Numbered from the stretch's first letter, positions 26,770 to 35,980 are shown. The stretch is 64,000 bases of DNA from an uncultured Balneolaceae bacterium (GCA_913057825.1 CAJXOW010000009.1:1-64000), one strand, 5' to 3'. The notes: generated by a model not told the origin, from the letters alone. Numbers and translations: made by a program.

Positions 26770-26827
26770 CAGAATGGCTACTGTATTAAGAGAGGCCTTC
26801 CCGGATCTCCACACCGGTGCGGTGCAC

Positions 26828-26979
26828 CTAGCCCGGATTTCGCTAACGCGGGTAACGCTTCGCTCTGTGCACTTCGTGGGGATCGCTGTCGCTCGGTGCG
26901 CTAACGCGGGTAACGCTTCGCTCTGAACACTTCGTGGGGATCGCTGTCGCTCAGAGCTGACCAAGAAATTTGGGCTAGC
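26828..26979. repeat. Family D tandem/inverted repeat
   Basis: Two tandem copies of a 58-bp unit at 26841-26898 and 26899-26956 (each with CGCTAACGCGGGTAACGCTT then CGCTCTG and CACTTCGTGGGGATCGCTG) are flanked by imperfect inverted ends, CTAGCCCGGATTTC and GAAATTTGGGCTAG. A shorter relative lies at 28728-28795. It follows a glycosidase stop codon and is far GC-richer than the AT-rich DNA beyond it. Confidence 0.8.
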
Positions 26980-27338
26980 GAAACTATGGGCAAAAAAACT
27001 ATAGCCGCTTCAAAAATATAATGGCCAATAAATTGTTTTATTAAAGAAAAATTAATATTCTTTAGAAGAAGTTAATTAATATTTTTTAAAGTTTGTAAAT
27101 ATCGAGTGTAATAATAAATGTATATCCTATTTGGTTATTACATTTTTACCTTGATTCGGAAGCAAGCTTATTGAGTTCTAAATTCTTCAGACGTAAGGGC
27201 TGTCAACGAAGAATAGATACGAGGAAGATATTTTTTCGAGAAACGATTTCAACAAATGGTTCTGCCTGCATACAATAATAAATAAATGGAACGTGTTTTG
27301 TGTAGGTCGAGAGGGGGCCAATTAAAGGTCTTTGTATT
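26980..27338. other. AT-rich intergenic region
   Basis: About 360 bp, markedly AT-rich, with no coding frame and no copy of the repeat families. Its 3' part presumably holds the promoter of the gene at 27339. Confidence 0.35.
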
Positions 27339-28703
27339 ATGGAATTATCCAATCAGATAGAAAAACTCGCAGCGAAGTTCAAAAAATATCCCGAAGAGTA
27401 TTACCAGAATATTGAAGCTACCAAATACTCATTTGTGCTGCCTTTTTTGGATATGCTGGGATATGATCTGTTTGACCCGAATGAAGTGGAACCCGACTTT
27501 GCAGCAAAGGGATCGTCGGATGATTCTGGTGTAAAAGTGGACTACGCTGTCCGGGTCGATGAGAAGGTGGAAATGCTGGTTCAATGCAGCCGTTTGTCGG
27601 AGGAACTCTCTTCCCGCTCATTGCAGGAGTTAAGGACGTGCTTTGTCAATAGCGGAGCGCGTATGGGTATTCAGACGAATGGAGTTGTATACCATTTTTA
27701 TTCCGACCTGGAACAGACCGGGCAGATGGATGACACGCCGTTGATGATCCTGGACGTCAGCAAGATTGCCAACGACCGGATGAAGGAGCGGGTTATGCCC
27801 AAGCTGGAAAAACTCAGCCGGCAACATTTTGATGTGGACTGGATTAAATCGCAATCCTATTCCGGCAAGCTGGTGACAAAGATCGCTGATTATTTGAAAG
27901 GTCAGTTGAATAATCCGGACCAGGCATTCATTGATTTGCTTAAAAATGAACTCTCTTTATCGGCAGGGATTGATATAGATGATCAAACCTGGGCCAAGTC
28001 TATCCGCAAAGTACAGATGGGGGCTGTACCGGAACCGGGAGAAGATAAAACAGAGCAGGATTTTCAAGAGGATGCTTATCCTGAAGATCGTAATTTGACT
28101 AATGCATCGGATGAAAATACCGGTGGATTTAATGGACATGACCGCAACGGGACAGATGGTAGCAGCATCGAGGAAGATTTTGAATTAACTCCGACCGAAG
28201 ACGACGAGCGATCTGAGCTTGAAGAAGAGTTGAAGGCTTCTGATTTACATCGGCCGGATTCTGAATCTGATCATAATACCGGACAAGCATTACAAACTTC
28301 CATTAATGGGAATGGCGAACAAAATTCGGCAGGGCAATCTGCTACTTCGACCCAACAAAGTGTTCAACATAATTTTCGAGATGAGGGCAATTACCGTCCC
28401 GGCAGTCCGGAGCTTCGTAAAAAGCGAGAAGAGGGCCTGGATCTTTTGAAATCCATCATAGAGGAGGTTATTTCCGATCATCGTGTGGGCGAGCAGCATT
28501 ATAAAGGGTATAGCGACCTGGTGGTAAATGGATTGGAGAATAATCCTATTGCTCGTTTTCACTATGCGGAAGAGACTAAGTACCTTGGACTGTTTGATGC
28601 TAATAATATGGAGTACAAGATACCCATCGACAGCCTGGAGGATGTGCACCAGTTTGCCGACCAGATTAAGCTGCTGGCTCGTAAATACGATGAGAAGGCC
28701 TAG
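27339..28703 (+). CDS. Restriction-type (HsdR N-terminal-like) protein with degenerate nuclease site
   Basis: A 454-residue protein. The first 200 residues match the type I restriction R-subunit N-terminal / COG4748 family: VLPFLDMLGYDLFDPNEVEPDF near residue 33, then KVDYAVRVDEKVEML. In active members the next strand ends ECK (the ExK of PD-(D/E)xK). Here it reads Gln82-Cys83-Ser84, while the upstream Asp68 is kept, so cleavage is unlikely. A long acidic, low-complexity linker (about 225-365) leads to a C-terminal domain (YLGLFDANNMEYKIPIDSLEDVHQFADQI) also seen in relatives. No helicase or methyltransferase is nearby. It may bind DNA or nucleotides without cutting. Confidence 0.75.
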   Translation: MELSNQIEKLAAKFKKYPEEYYQNIEATKYSFVLPFLDMLGYDLFDPNEVEPDFAAKGSSDDSGVKVDYAVRVDEKVEMLVQCSRLSEELSSRSLQELRTCFVNSGARMGIQTNGVVYHFYSDLEQTGQMDDTPLMILDVSKIANDRMKERVMPKLEKLSRQHFDVDWIKSQSYSGKLVTKIADYLKGQLNNPDQAFIDLLKNELSLSAGIDIDDQTWAKSIRKVQMGAVPEPGEDKTEQDFQEDAYPEDRNLTNASDENTGGFNGHDRNGTDGSSIEEDFELTPTEDDERSELEEELKASDLHRPDSESDHNTGQALQTSINGNGEQNSAGQSATSTQQSVQHNFRDEGNYRPGSPELRKKREEGLDLLKSIIEEVISDHRVGEQHYKGYSDLVVNGLENNPIARFHYAEETKYLGLFDANNMEYKIPIDSLEDVHQFADQIKLLARKYDEKA

Positions 28704-28727
28704 CTCCTGCCCGGTATTTCAAATGAC

Positions 28728-28795
28728 TGCTTGCCCGGTTTTCACTTCGTGGGTGACGCTTCGCTCTGAGCTCACCAAGAAATTCGCGCTAGCCG
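28728..28795. repeat. Family D repeat, short copy
   Basis: Contains TGCCCGGTTTTCACTTCGTG, GGTGACGCTTCGCTCTGAGC and CACCAAGAAATTCGCGCTAGC. This matches the second half of a 26841-type unit plus the right-hand end of the repeat at 26828-26979. Its last bases contain the stop codon (CTA on the plus strand) of the minus-strand gene at 28789. Confidence 0.7.
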
Positions 28796-29439
28796 ATATC
28801 TATATACATTTGCTCAGATTCGGTATCCCCGAAATTCTTTGCGGTCGTTAGTCGTATGGGCCCCCGGTATTGCTGAAAATCCGCGGGTATATAGGTTTCA
28901 ATGAAATCTTCATCCAGGGTATCCCATGGGTGATTTTTACCGGGATCCACCTCGTCAAACAGGTTATCTTCCGTACGTGCAAATAAATAAACACGATCGA
29001 TAGCAAGGGACTTGCAAAGTATAGAAGTCAGTTCGGAGAGGGCCAGCGGGACCCTCTCATCGCGGTCCAGGTCTTGTATCAGGGAGGAGATAAGCCATAC
29101 CGGCGAGGTGGGGAGTCCGTCGAGATAATCGGTATCCACACGAATTTCTTCGTTCTCGCGTACGATGAGCTTTCGCTGAAAGCCATTTAACCCAATGGCC
29201 GAGATCCCTTCGTCTGCCAGCAGCGCCACCAGCCGATTATTCAAACCGCGTATGCTGCGCCGCATCGCTTCCTCCCGCATCACGCCCGACTGTATAATCC
29301 GATCGGTGTACTCGCTGTCGCCATGCAGCAGGATATAATGGTGCTCACTGTAGTTAAACCGGTCCAATGCCTGGGCAAGAGCGGTCAGGAATACCGCGTT
29401 ATCGAGATGTTCGTGATCTATGACGCCAAAGTATTTCAT
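28789..29439 (-). CDS. Amino-acid-kinase-fold protein, divergent (function unknown)
   Basis: A 216-residue protein that I read as a degenerate amino acid kinase (acetylglutamate kinase type) fold. HYILLHGDSEYTDRIIQSG near residue 35 stands where ArgB has VVVHGGGPVI. Next, RGLNNRLVALLADEGISAIGLNG corresponds to the ArgB segment SDLVKGLNRAGCKAVGLSG. Finally LALSELTSILCKSLAIDRVYLFART-EDNLFD corresponds to the second nucleotide-binding strand (ARFVALTDVDGLLED). The glycine-rich phosphate loop is lost (HGD for HGGG), so kinase activity is doubtful. It is last in a minus-strand run with NagZ and NagK. Its stop codon lies in a repeat. Confidence 0.5.
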   Translation of the reverse strand: MKYFGVIDHEHLDNAVFLTALAQALDRFNYSEHHYILLHGDSEYTDRIIQSGVMREEAMRRSIRGLNNRLVALLADEGISAIGLNGFQRKLIVRENEEIRVDTDYLDGLPTSPVWLISSLIQDLDRDERVPLALSELTSILCKSLAIDRVYLFARTEDNLFDEVDPGKNHPWDTLDEDFIETYIPADFQQYRGPIRLTTAKNFGDTESEQMYIDIG

Positions 29440-29472
29440 GGGATTTCTTCGCCTTACATTTGAAAGTGATTA

Positions 29473-29500
29473 GAAATTTTAAATCTTAAATTTCCAATCC
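29473..29500. repeat. Short heptad array, TTAAATC type (family H, single arm)
   Basis: AAATTTTAAATCTTAAATTT then CCAATCCC, a short relative of the array at 3190-3232. It lies between the stop of the NagZ-like gene and the start of the amino-acid-kinase-like gene. Confidence 0.5.
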
Positions 29501-29506
29501 CTCCCC

Positions 29507-32047
29507 TCAGGAACGGGGTTTTGAATTACTGTCACGGGTCCAGAGCTTCATTGGGCGTTGCTCCAAAGCTTGCTGAATTTCTTGTAAAAGCGATTTTCGA
29601 AATTCGCGCAATTGATTTGATTCGGCAGAAAATCTAAATTCGCCGGTTGCAGGTATCAAGAGCATGATGGAACGTTTGGATTTCGGATTCATCCAGATGT
29701 TTGAATGACGGCCGCCGATCTTTTTGTAGGATGTGGATCCCATCCGGTCAACGGGAAGCCTTTCTATATAGCGGTTGATTGACGTGTCGGGGATCGCTTG
29801 CCGGTTTTTATACTTGCCCTCGTTGGTTAATGTGAAAATCAACCGGGACAGGTCGAATGTTGTGGTGTGAAGCCGTGATTTTTCTTTTTGGTCGTCAGAT
29901 TCGGGGTCTTCTATTTTTGTCTTGCGCATTTCAAGCGATTGCAGCATAGCGGGATCCAGCGCCCCGGGAAATTGAAACGCTATGCCCTCGAAGGGATAGG
30001 TGGTGATAGCGGTCAGTTGCTCATTTTTGTCAAAGGTCTCATATCCGAATGAGTTGTTGTAAATCAGCCGCCCATTTTCCATAATCGAGAGGATAGCTCC
30101 GGGGAATAATGAGTCTCTGATGGCCCGACCGAATTTATTTATGAGCGTGCGGCTCAAATGACCGGGCACTTCCGGTGATTTTCCTACGGCAAGGACGGGG
30201 GATTGCTGCGGCATCTGAAGACCGTCTCCGCGTCCGAAATGCGGAGGAAATCGAATCGGCATTTTTCCGCCGATAGGAGCGGCCCCGAACAGGGCCTCAA
30301 CGGCTGCATCCACCTGAATATCAAAAGGAGCCCAGGCCTGCATGTCGACTTCTGCGTGGGGGATATCCTTGAAAATGTAGGGGTTGCCGAAAGAAATCAG
30401 TATCTCGGGATTGCTGTAGCTGGAAAGCGATTCAATAAACCGTTTCTGCTCCCGGGTTAAGTTGATGTCCTGGTAGGTTTTAACGTAGATGTAAGAACCG
30501 ATGACCAACAGGTCGGCCTGACGTGCGCACCGGCGAATGCGCCGCTTTTCTTCGGCACCCGATCGTTCGTCGTACGTATAGAAGGATACATTGGGGTGGT
30601 ATCGCCGCATGACGCGCGCCATGCGAGTTCCCGTTTCTCCGCTGCGATCATCGGCCAACGCCACCGCGCAGATCGATTCGTATTTCTCGGCATGTACCGG
30701 TACGATATCCAGGCGGTTGCTGAGCAGGGTGATCGATTCGCGGGCGATATTTCGGGCGGCGGATTCGTATGCCGGGGGATTGATTTGCTCCGAGAGCTGG
30801 CTGATCGAAACCCGCGCGTTTTCAAATAAACCTTTGCGGAACTTCCAGGTCAGCAGTTTGCGTACCGATCGGTCGATGCGTTCTTCAGCAACTTTCCCTT
30901 CCCGTAATGCTTTTGCTATATGGTGTATCGCGGCCGTTGCATCGGGACTGATGAGCAGTATGTCGGATCCGGCGCGAATCGCTTTCAAAGCTGCTTCGCC
31001 CGGAGAATAATGGTTGGTGATCCCGTGCATTTCAAGGGCGTCGGTTACGACCAGTCCGTTGAAGTTCAGGCTGTCACGCAAAATATGATCCAGCAGAACC
31101 GGATCCATGGTGGCCGGCGTTCGTTTGTTATCGCCAATGCGGGGAAAGCTGATGTGAGCACTCATGATACTTTCGACGCCGGCATTGATGGCGGAAATAA
31201 AGGGGACCAGTTCGAGCGACCGCAGTTGATCGTAATCGGAACGAATAGTCGGTAGTCGCAGATGAGAGTCGATATGGGTGTCGCCGTGACCGGGAAAGTG
31301 TTTGGCGGTCGAAAGTACGCCGGTCTTTTTGACGCCTTCAATAAATGCATCGCCGAACCGGGCGACCAGCTCCGGGGTGCCGCCGAACGAACGGACGTTG
31401 ATAACCGGGTTGTCAGGATTGTTATTCACATCGACTACCGGGGCAAAAATCTGGTGAACACCAAGGGACCGGGCTTCTTTTGCGGTGATGTATCCCGATT
31501 GACGGGCATAGTCGGGGTTCCGGGTGGCGGCGATGCCCATGGCCGGAGGAAGCGTGGTGGTCCCGCGGACCCGCATGGCCGCACCGAACTCCATATCCTG
31601 AGTGACCCAAAGGGGAATGGGATTAATTTGCTGCAGTCGATTGGTCAGTTGCGCCTGGGGATAAACCGATCCTTTGAAAAAGAGCAGTCCTCCGACATGT
31701 TCGCGCCTGATGGTTTCGCTCAGTGCAATGTATCGCTCATCATCCTCGTGCATGAATCTGCCATCGGCGGCGATGAAGAAAAGCTGTCCGATTTTTTCTT
31801 CAGCGGTGAGCGTATCCAAGACCTGGTTGGCTTTGCGAGCGGCTCTATCTTCGGACATAGCAAAGCGCTCGTCCTTTTCCGGGACGGTTGAGGCAGGAGA
31901 TTCCGCAAGGGACGCGAAAGCAGCGGTTTGTTGGGTATTCGGGTCTGTGTCGGAGCAGGAAACAACCAATAGCAACAAAAGAACGCTGGAAAGCGTAATG
32001 CGTACGTAGGCAGCTGAGTCCTTAATTATACTGAGATGATTAATCAT
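29507..32047 (-). CDS. GH3 NagZ-type beta-N-acetylglucosaminidase fused to a degenerate beta-lactamase-like domain, lipoprotein
   Basis: An 846-residue predicted lipoprotein (signal ending LLLVVSCS, Cys near residue 31). Residues about 75-400 are a GH3 domain with the NagZ signature KHFPGHGDTHIDSH (His254 and the following Asp as acid/base) and nucleophile Asp336 in VTDALEM. NagZ removes N-acetylglucosamine from muropeptides. A C-terminal GH3 domain follows (to about 600). The last 200 residues start like a serine beta-lactamase domain (LFPGAILSIMENGRLIYNNSFG), as in known NagZ-hydrolase fusions. The SxxK segment is missing, replaced by FEGIAFQFPGALDP, and no KTG is found, so this module looks inactive. 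A gene for an N-acetylglucosamine kinase is next upstream. Confidence 0.85.
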   Translation of the reverse strand: MINHLSIIKDSAAYVRITLSSVLLLLLVVSCSDTDPNTQQTAAFASLAESPASTVPEKDERFAMSEDRAARKANQVLDTLTAEEKIGQLFFIAADGRFMHEDDERYIALSETIRREHVGGLLFFKGSVYPQAQLTNRLQQINPIPLWVTQDMEFGAAMRVRGTTTLPPAMGIAATRNPDYARQSGYITAKEARSLGVHQIFAPVVDVNNNPDNPVINVRSFGGTPELVARFGDAFIEGVKKTGVLSTAKHFPGHGDTHIDSHLRLPTIRSDYDQLRSLELVPFISAINAGVESIMSAHISFPRIGDNKRTPATMDPVLLDHILRDSLNFNGLVVTDALEMHGITNHYSPGEAALKAIRAGSDILLISPDATAAIHHIAKALREGKVAEERIDRSVRKLLTWKFRKGLFENARVSISQLSEQINPPAYESAARNIARESITLLSNRLDIVPVHAEKYESICAVALADDRSGETGTRMARVMRRYHPNVSFYTYDERSGAEEKRRIRRCARQADLLVIGSYIYVKTYQDINLTREQKRFIESLSSYSNPEILISFGNPYIFKDIPHAEVDMQAWAPFDIQVDAAVEALFGAAPIGGKMPIRFPPHFGRGDGLQMPQQSPVLAVGKSPEVPGHLSRTLINKFGRAIRDSLFPGAILSIMENGRLIYNNSFGYETFDKNEQLTAITTYPFEGIAFQFPGALDPAMLQSLEMRKTKIEDPESDDQKEKSRLHTTTFDLSRLIFTLTNEGKYKNRQAIPDTSINRYIERLPVDRMGSTSYKKIGGRHSNIWMNPKSKRSIMLLIPATGEFRFSAESNQLREFRKSLLQEIQQALEQRPMKLWTRDSNSKPRS

Positions 32048-32253
32048 TGAATAAGTAATACTGTTTGATAATGAAATAAAAACAAAAAAGTCCGAGGAGA
32101 TGCTGAAAATGTACTGTAAATAATTCGGACTTCCCTACCTGGTTTCAAATTTCTTTGTATCGCACCGATATTTTATACCTATAACCTACATCTTCTCTGC
32201 TTCGTCTGTGATCTCTGACATAAGCTGATGTACCGGCCATGGATATGCAATAT
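32048..32253. other. Spacer between nagK-like and NagZ-like genes
   Basis: About 205 bp, no gene and no repeat family member seen. It may hold a separate promoter for the NagZ fusion gene. Confidence 0.3.
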
Positions 32254-33150
32254 TTAGAGAAATTCATCCATCATTAAACAAACGCCGACCCGTGGATTGT
32301 ATTGGGAAGATACGACAGAAATTTTGGGAAAATCTTTTTTGAGTCGGTTCACAAATTGGGATTTAAAGTGGGAAGATTCAAATAACCCTCCGTGGCATAC
32401 CAGCGGACCTTGTTTAAGGTGGAGGGTATCAGTCAGGCTTGATATCAGTTTGGTCAGTTGACCGATATGCCGTTCAATGATAGTTCGGCAGACCGGGTCG
32501 TTCGATCTTGCGCATTCAATTACATAGGGTGCGATGGCTGAAGGAGTGTGTTCCTCATCATAAGTCCACCGTATCAACTCCTCTCGCGAACCAATATCAA
32601 GTTTATCCCGCAGCAATTCGGTCAATGCCGTCTGTTGCTGACCGTCGAAATCCCGACCTACGGCACGCAATCCATCCGATCCGATGGCGTGACCGCTGCC
32701 TTCATCGCCGAGCCGATAGCCATATCCGCCGGCCCGTCGCCATTTGTCGTCTTTACGTCCCATCACGATACTGCCGGTACCGGCGATCACGAGGATACCA
32801 TCCCCGTTATCAAAAGCGCCGGCGTGGGTAGCGCGGACATCAGAGGTGACAAATATATCCCATTCGGGATAATGCGACTGCATGGACTTGCGTATATTAT
32901 CCTGCTCGTCTTGCCGATCGGCCCCGGCCAGGGCGAGTCCCAGGCCTCGTATCGCATCCCCCGAAATGTCCTGTTCATGTAAAGCACGTTGAATGAAATC
33001 GTGGCATCGCCGGTGGAGGGTGTCGATTGTAATGCGTTGGCCGTGCAGAGCGGGGCCTTCGACATGGGCGGTTTCCTCGAGATCGGAGCTGACAAAAGAC
33101 AGCGTAGATCTCGTCCCCCCGCCTTCGATGGCTATCCAGAGCTTTTCCAT
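32254..33150 (-). CDS. BadF/BadG-type N-acetylglucosamine kinase
   Basis: A 298-residue ASKHA-fold kinase: phosphate-1 loop IAIEGGGTRSTLSFV near residue 6, phosphate-2 ILVIAGTGSIVMG near 118, then GGYGYRLGDEGSG near 140, typical of eukaryote-like N-acetylglucosamine kinases (PF01869). It would phosphorylate GlcNAc released by the adjacent NagZ-type enzyme, returning cell-wall sugar to metabolism. The start codon is 3 bp after the stop of the penicillin-acylase-like gene, so the two are translationally coupled. Length is normal. Confidence 0.85.
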   Translation of the reverse strand: MEKLWIAIEGGGTRSTLSFVSSDLEETAHVEGPALHGQRITIDTLHRRCHDFIQRALHEQDISGDAIRGLGLALAGADRQDEQDNIRKSMQSHYPEWDIFVTSDVRATHAGAFDNGDGILVIAGTGSIVMGRKDDKWRRAGGYGYRLGDEGSGHAIGSDGLRAVGRDFDGQQQTALTELLRDKLDIGSREELIRWTYDEEHTPSAIAPYVIECARSNDPVCRTIIERHIGQLTKLISSLTDTLHLKQGPLVCHGGLFESSHFKSQFVNRLKKDFPKISVVSSQYNPRVGVCLMMDEFL

Positions 33151-33153
33151 AGT

Positions 33154-35610
33154 TTACTCCCGGCTCGCTGGATTTAAACGCATCGTTTTGTGCGTGGTCT
33201 CTTCAAACAGGCTGCTGTCCTGGTACACATATTTATAAGAGCCATTCAGCCATCGCTGGGTCTGGTCGCCGTAGTGGGCCGAGATCGGATTTTCCGACTG
33301 ACCGGTCGGCACGATGCTTTCGGTGCGGCTCATATCGGAAAAATCGACAATGCGTCGTATCGAGGGACCCAGAACCATATTATAGGGATTGTTCCATTTA
33401 TATTGACCGTTGCTGATGCTCATGCCGTGTCCTTTGACCGGATAGGGACCCAGCCGCATTAAATTATTAACGATTAGCTCCAGGGCCCAGGGAGCGTCCG
33501 GCTGACGGGCCGCACGACCGAAGAGCGGTGGATCGAGACTTAGTGTGTGAACCTGTTCCCAGCGCCATTCAAAGGGTTCGGTCCCGAGTGAGTCTTTCAG
33601 GAACTCCAGGGTCTCGGACATGCTTCGGCGGACCATTTCCGCCCGCGTTTCGGTGTCGGGGGTAGCTGCATCGTCAAAGAAAGTCGATCCCCGGCGGAGA
33701 AATCGGTCCATCGTCTCTGTCGGACGACTTTCCAAATGAATAAATTTTTCATAAAGGTCTGTCCCGAGTTCATCGGCCAACGTATTGCGGCTCAGTTTCA
33801 AGAAGAATACATCCAATAATGTAGCCGCCGTTGAATTTTGCTGATACTCGAAGTTCCAGTTTTTAAGGTAGGTGATAGGCGCAGCAAATTGGTTGCCGTC
33901 GGCCCGTGCCAGGATGGGCAGTATAATGTTGGTCACCTCCCGTGCGTGAAACGAATAAGAATCGTTCTGCATCTGTTTGAACAAGCTTGGAGTGAGCGTA
34001 TCATAGCGGGTCAGGTATTGCCGGATGCGCTGCATGCGGGAGGGAGGCTCCCAGAAGGTTCCCAGGTAATGGGGATAGGTATCGGTCGTAATCTTGTTGT
34101 TCGCATTGGCAATCCATCCGCGCTCAGGATTGATGGTGTACGGCATCTGTTCAAAGGGAATCGGATCCTGCCAGTCGTACGACGGATCCCATCCTTTGCG
34201 GAAAAGAATCGGGTTGTGGTCGCGCTGCGGCAACCGGGCGGCCGAAAACATCGCGATATTGCCGGTGCGGTCGCCGTAGATAACATTCTGGCCGGGGACT
34301 TCGAAGTGACGCACCCCCTCCTGGAAGGTGCCGATCGACTCCGCCCAGTTCATGGTCAGCAGCGCCGAAGTTTCATGCGAAGGCGTATGACCGGTCCACT
34401 TCATGGCGATCACCCGGTTGCGTCCCGTGCCCGTATCCCCCGGAAAAATGTCCGATATAATCGGTCCATGCTTGGTGTAACGCTTTCGAAGGATGGTGTC
34501 GGGCGCATCCTTGACTTCGATAACCTCCTTGCGAATCCGGAAGTCACGGTATTGTGCGGTGGAATCCGAGGTTGAATCGGCCACGTATTTGCCGCGGTCG
34601 TTGGGGTTAATCTGCTCCACAAAAAAATCGGTGTCGTCGGCCATCATGTTGGTCAGCGACCACCCCAGGAAGTCGTTTTGTCCGAGGATTACTATGGGCG
34701 ACCCGGGCGTGGTGGCGCCGGACAGATTCTTTCCGTCGACATGCAGATGCAGTTCATACCACTTGCCCGGCGAATTGAGTCCGAGGTGCGGGTCCCCGCC
34801 CAGTAGCGGAAATCCGGTTCTCGTTTTGGAGGCATCGACCACCCAGGCGTTGCTGCCCACGTGGGTGCCCTCCATGCCCCGAAGCGAGCGCACGTCCTGT
34901 TCCTGCTTGAAAAATCGGTACAGGGTGCCGGACAGTTGCCGGGTCTGCTCGGCCGATAGCGATCGGGGGGCGTTGGAGGAATAGCGCGGCATGATTTCCT
35001 GCATTTTTTCGGGGGATAATTTACTTGCCATCAAACCGTAACTCGCCTCACTCCACCAGCTCACGTTGAGCTCCCACGCCAGCAGACGACTCAGCGCCAC
35101 CGAATGAGTGACCGTCCACTCGAGCGGTTCCATATCGGCCAGGGTAAACTGGATCGGGAGTTTATTGTCGTGTTGGCCGACATAGCGATTGACGCCGTCG
35201 GCATACGCCTGCAGCAGTCGGCGCGTCGAATCCGGCATCTGCTTCTCAATTTTTTGAGCCGTCTGCCAGATATCCAGGATTCGCTGGTGTTTGTCGAGCG
35301 GGACCAGGTCGGGTCCGAAGAACTCCGCAAACCGTCCTTGCGCCGCCAGCTGCGCGAGCGTCATCTGCCAGAGTCGATCCTGGGCGTGCACATATCCCAC
35401 AGAAAAATAAAGGTCTTGTTTATTCTGAGCGTAAATATGGGGTATACCATGCGAATCCCAGTGAATATCGACCGGCCGCTCCAGCGCTTCATATGATTCC
35501 GTCGCCTCGTAATCAGGAAGGGGCTTGTAAAACGTCCAATAGACAGCAAGTCCGACGACTCCCCCGAGGAAGATGACCAGAAAGATCAGAAACTTGAAAA
35601 AATTCTTCAT
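33154..35610 (-). CDS. Penicillin acylase family protein (Ntn hydrolase)
   Basis: An 818-residue protein with an N-terminal signal anchor (residues about 5-28). Precursors of this family self-cleave to expose a serine at the start of the beta subunit. That serine is Ser253 in VGSNAWVV, preceded by a linker region. The oxyanion-type Asn in ERGWIANANNKI near residue 490 is also present. The family hydrolyses amide bonds in penicillins, acyl-homoserine lactones or other N-acyl compounds. The in vivo substrate here is unknown. Linkage to nagK and NagZ suggests cell-wall amide turnover, or a quorum-quenching gene that happens to be coupled. A family A repeat sits 37 bp upstream. Confidence 0.88.
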   Translation of the reverse strand: MKNFFKFLIFLVIFLGGVVGLAVYWTFYKPLPDYEATESYEALERPVDIHWDSHGIPHIYAQNKQDLYFSVGYVHAQDRLWQMTLAQLAAQGRFAEFFGPDLVPLDKHQRILDIWQTAQKIEKQMPDSTRRLLQAYADGVNRYVGQHDNKLPIQFTLADMEPLEWTVTHSVALSRLLAWELNVSWWSEASYGLMASKLSPEKMQEIMPRYSSNAPRSLSAEQTRQLSGTLYRFFKQEQDVRSLRGMEGTHVGSNAWVVDASKTRTGFPLLGGDPHLGLNSPGKWYELHLHVDGKNLSGATTPGSPIVILGQNDFLGWSLTNMMADDTDFFVEQINPNDRGKYVADSTSDSTAQYRDFRIRKEVIEVKDAPDTILRKRYTKHGPIISDIFPGDTGTGRNRVIAMKWTGHTPSHETSALLTMNWAESIGTFQEGVRHFEVPGQNVIYGDRTGNIAMFSAARLPQRDHNPILFRKGWDPSYDWQDPIPFEQMPYTINPERGWIANANNKITTDTYPHYLGTFWEPPSRMQRIRQYLTRYDTLTPSLFKQMQNDSYSFHAREVTNIILPILARADGNQFAAPITYLKNWNFEYQQNSTAATLLDVFFLKLSRNTLADELGTDLYEKFIHLESRPTETMDRFLRRGSTFFDDAATPDTETRAEMVRRSMSETLEFLKDSLGTEPFEWRWEQVHTLSLDPPLFGRAARQPDAPWALELIVNNLMRLGPYPVKGHGMSISNGQYKWNNPYNMVLGPSIRRIVDFSDMSRTESIVPTGQSENPISAHYGDQTQRWLNGSYKYVYQDSSLFEETTHKTMRLNPASRE

Positions 35611-35646
35611 GAAAGTGGTTAATAATGAATAGCGGCCGTATTAGCG

Positions 35647-35804
35647 ATTTAGTTGGAAAGCGGGCGGCGGTTCCTTGCTCGTATACTTTTCTTCATTTAG
35701 GGGCATTGAATGGTTCATTACCTCTGTACTGGTTTGTCATTATTACTGCTTGCAACCCAGAAAATTATTATGCTTCGGAACCGCCGCCCGCTTTCCAACT
35801 AAAT
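35647..35804 (-). repeat. Family A palindromic element, copy 4 (28-bp perfect arms)
   Basis: Arms at 35647-35674 and 35777-35804 are exact inverted copies over 28 bp: a locus-specific outer part ATTTAGTTGGAAAGC and the family core GGGCGGCGGTTCC. Interior of the second subfamily (TTGCTCG at one end, CCAGAAAATTATTATGCTTC at the other). Reversed orientation. Confidence 0.9.
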
Positions 35805-35980
35805 TTTGCAATATAAGCTGATTAACCAAAGTATTACACAGTTGATATAGTTGCAATATGTAAGCGAACCGGGAGACCAATTATCCATGATAATGAATTG
35901 ATTATCTTGATGTAAGTATTTCTTTTCGGAGTAATCGTTCAACACGGAAAATATGTATTAGGATAGCTGTATCGTTTTCT

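Noticed and set aside
26780-26960. Short frames on both strands over the 26.8-26.96 kb block
   Set aside because: They translate the tandem 58-bp family D repeat.
33838-34575. 245-codon plus-strand frame opposite the penicillin acylase gene
   Set aside because: Antisense shadow; no family pattern, and the minus strand has a full Ntn hydrolase.
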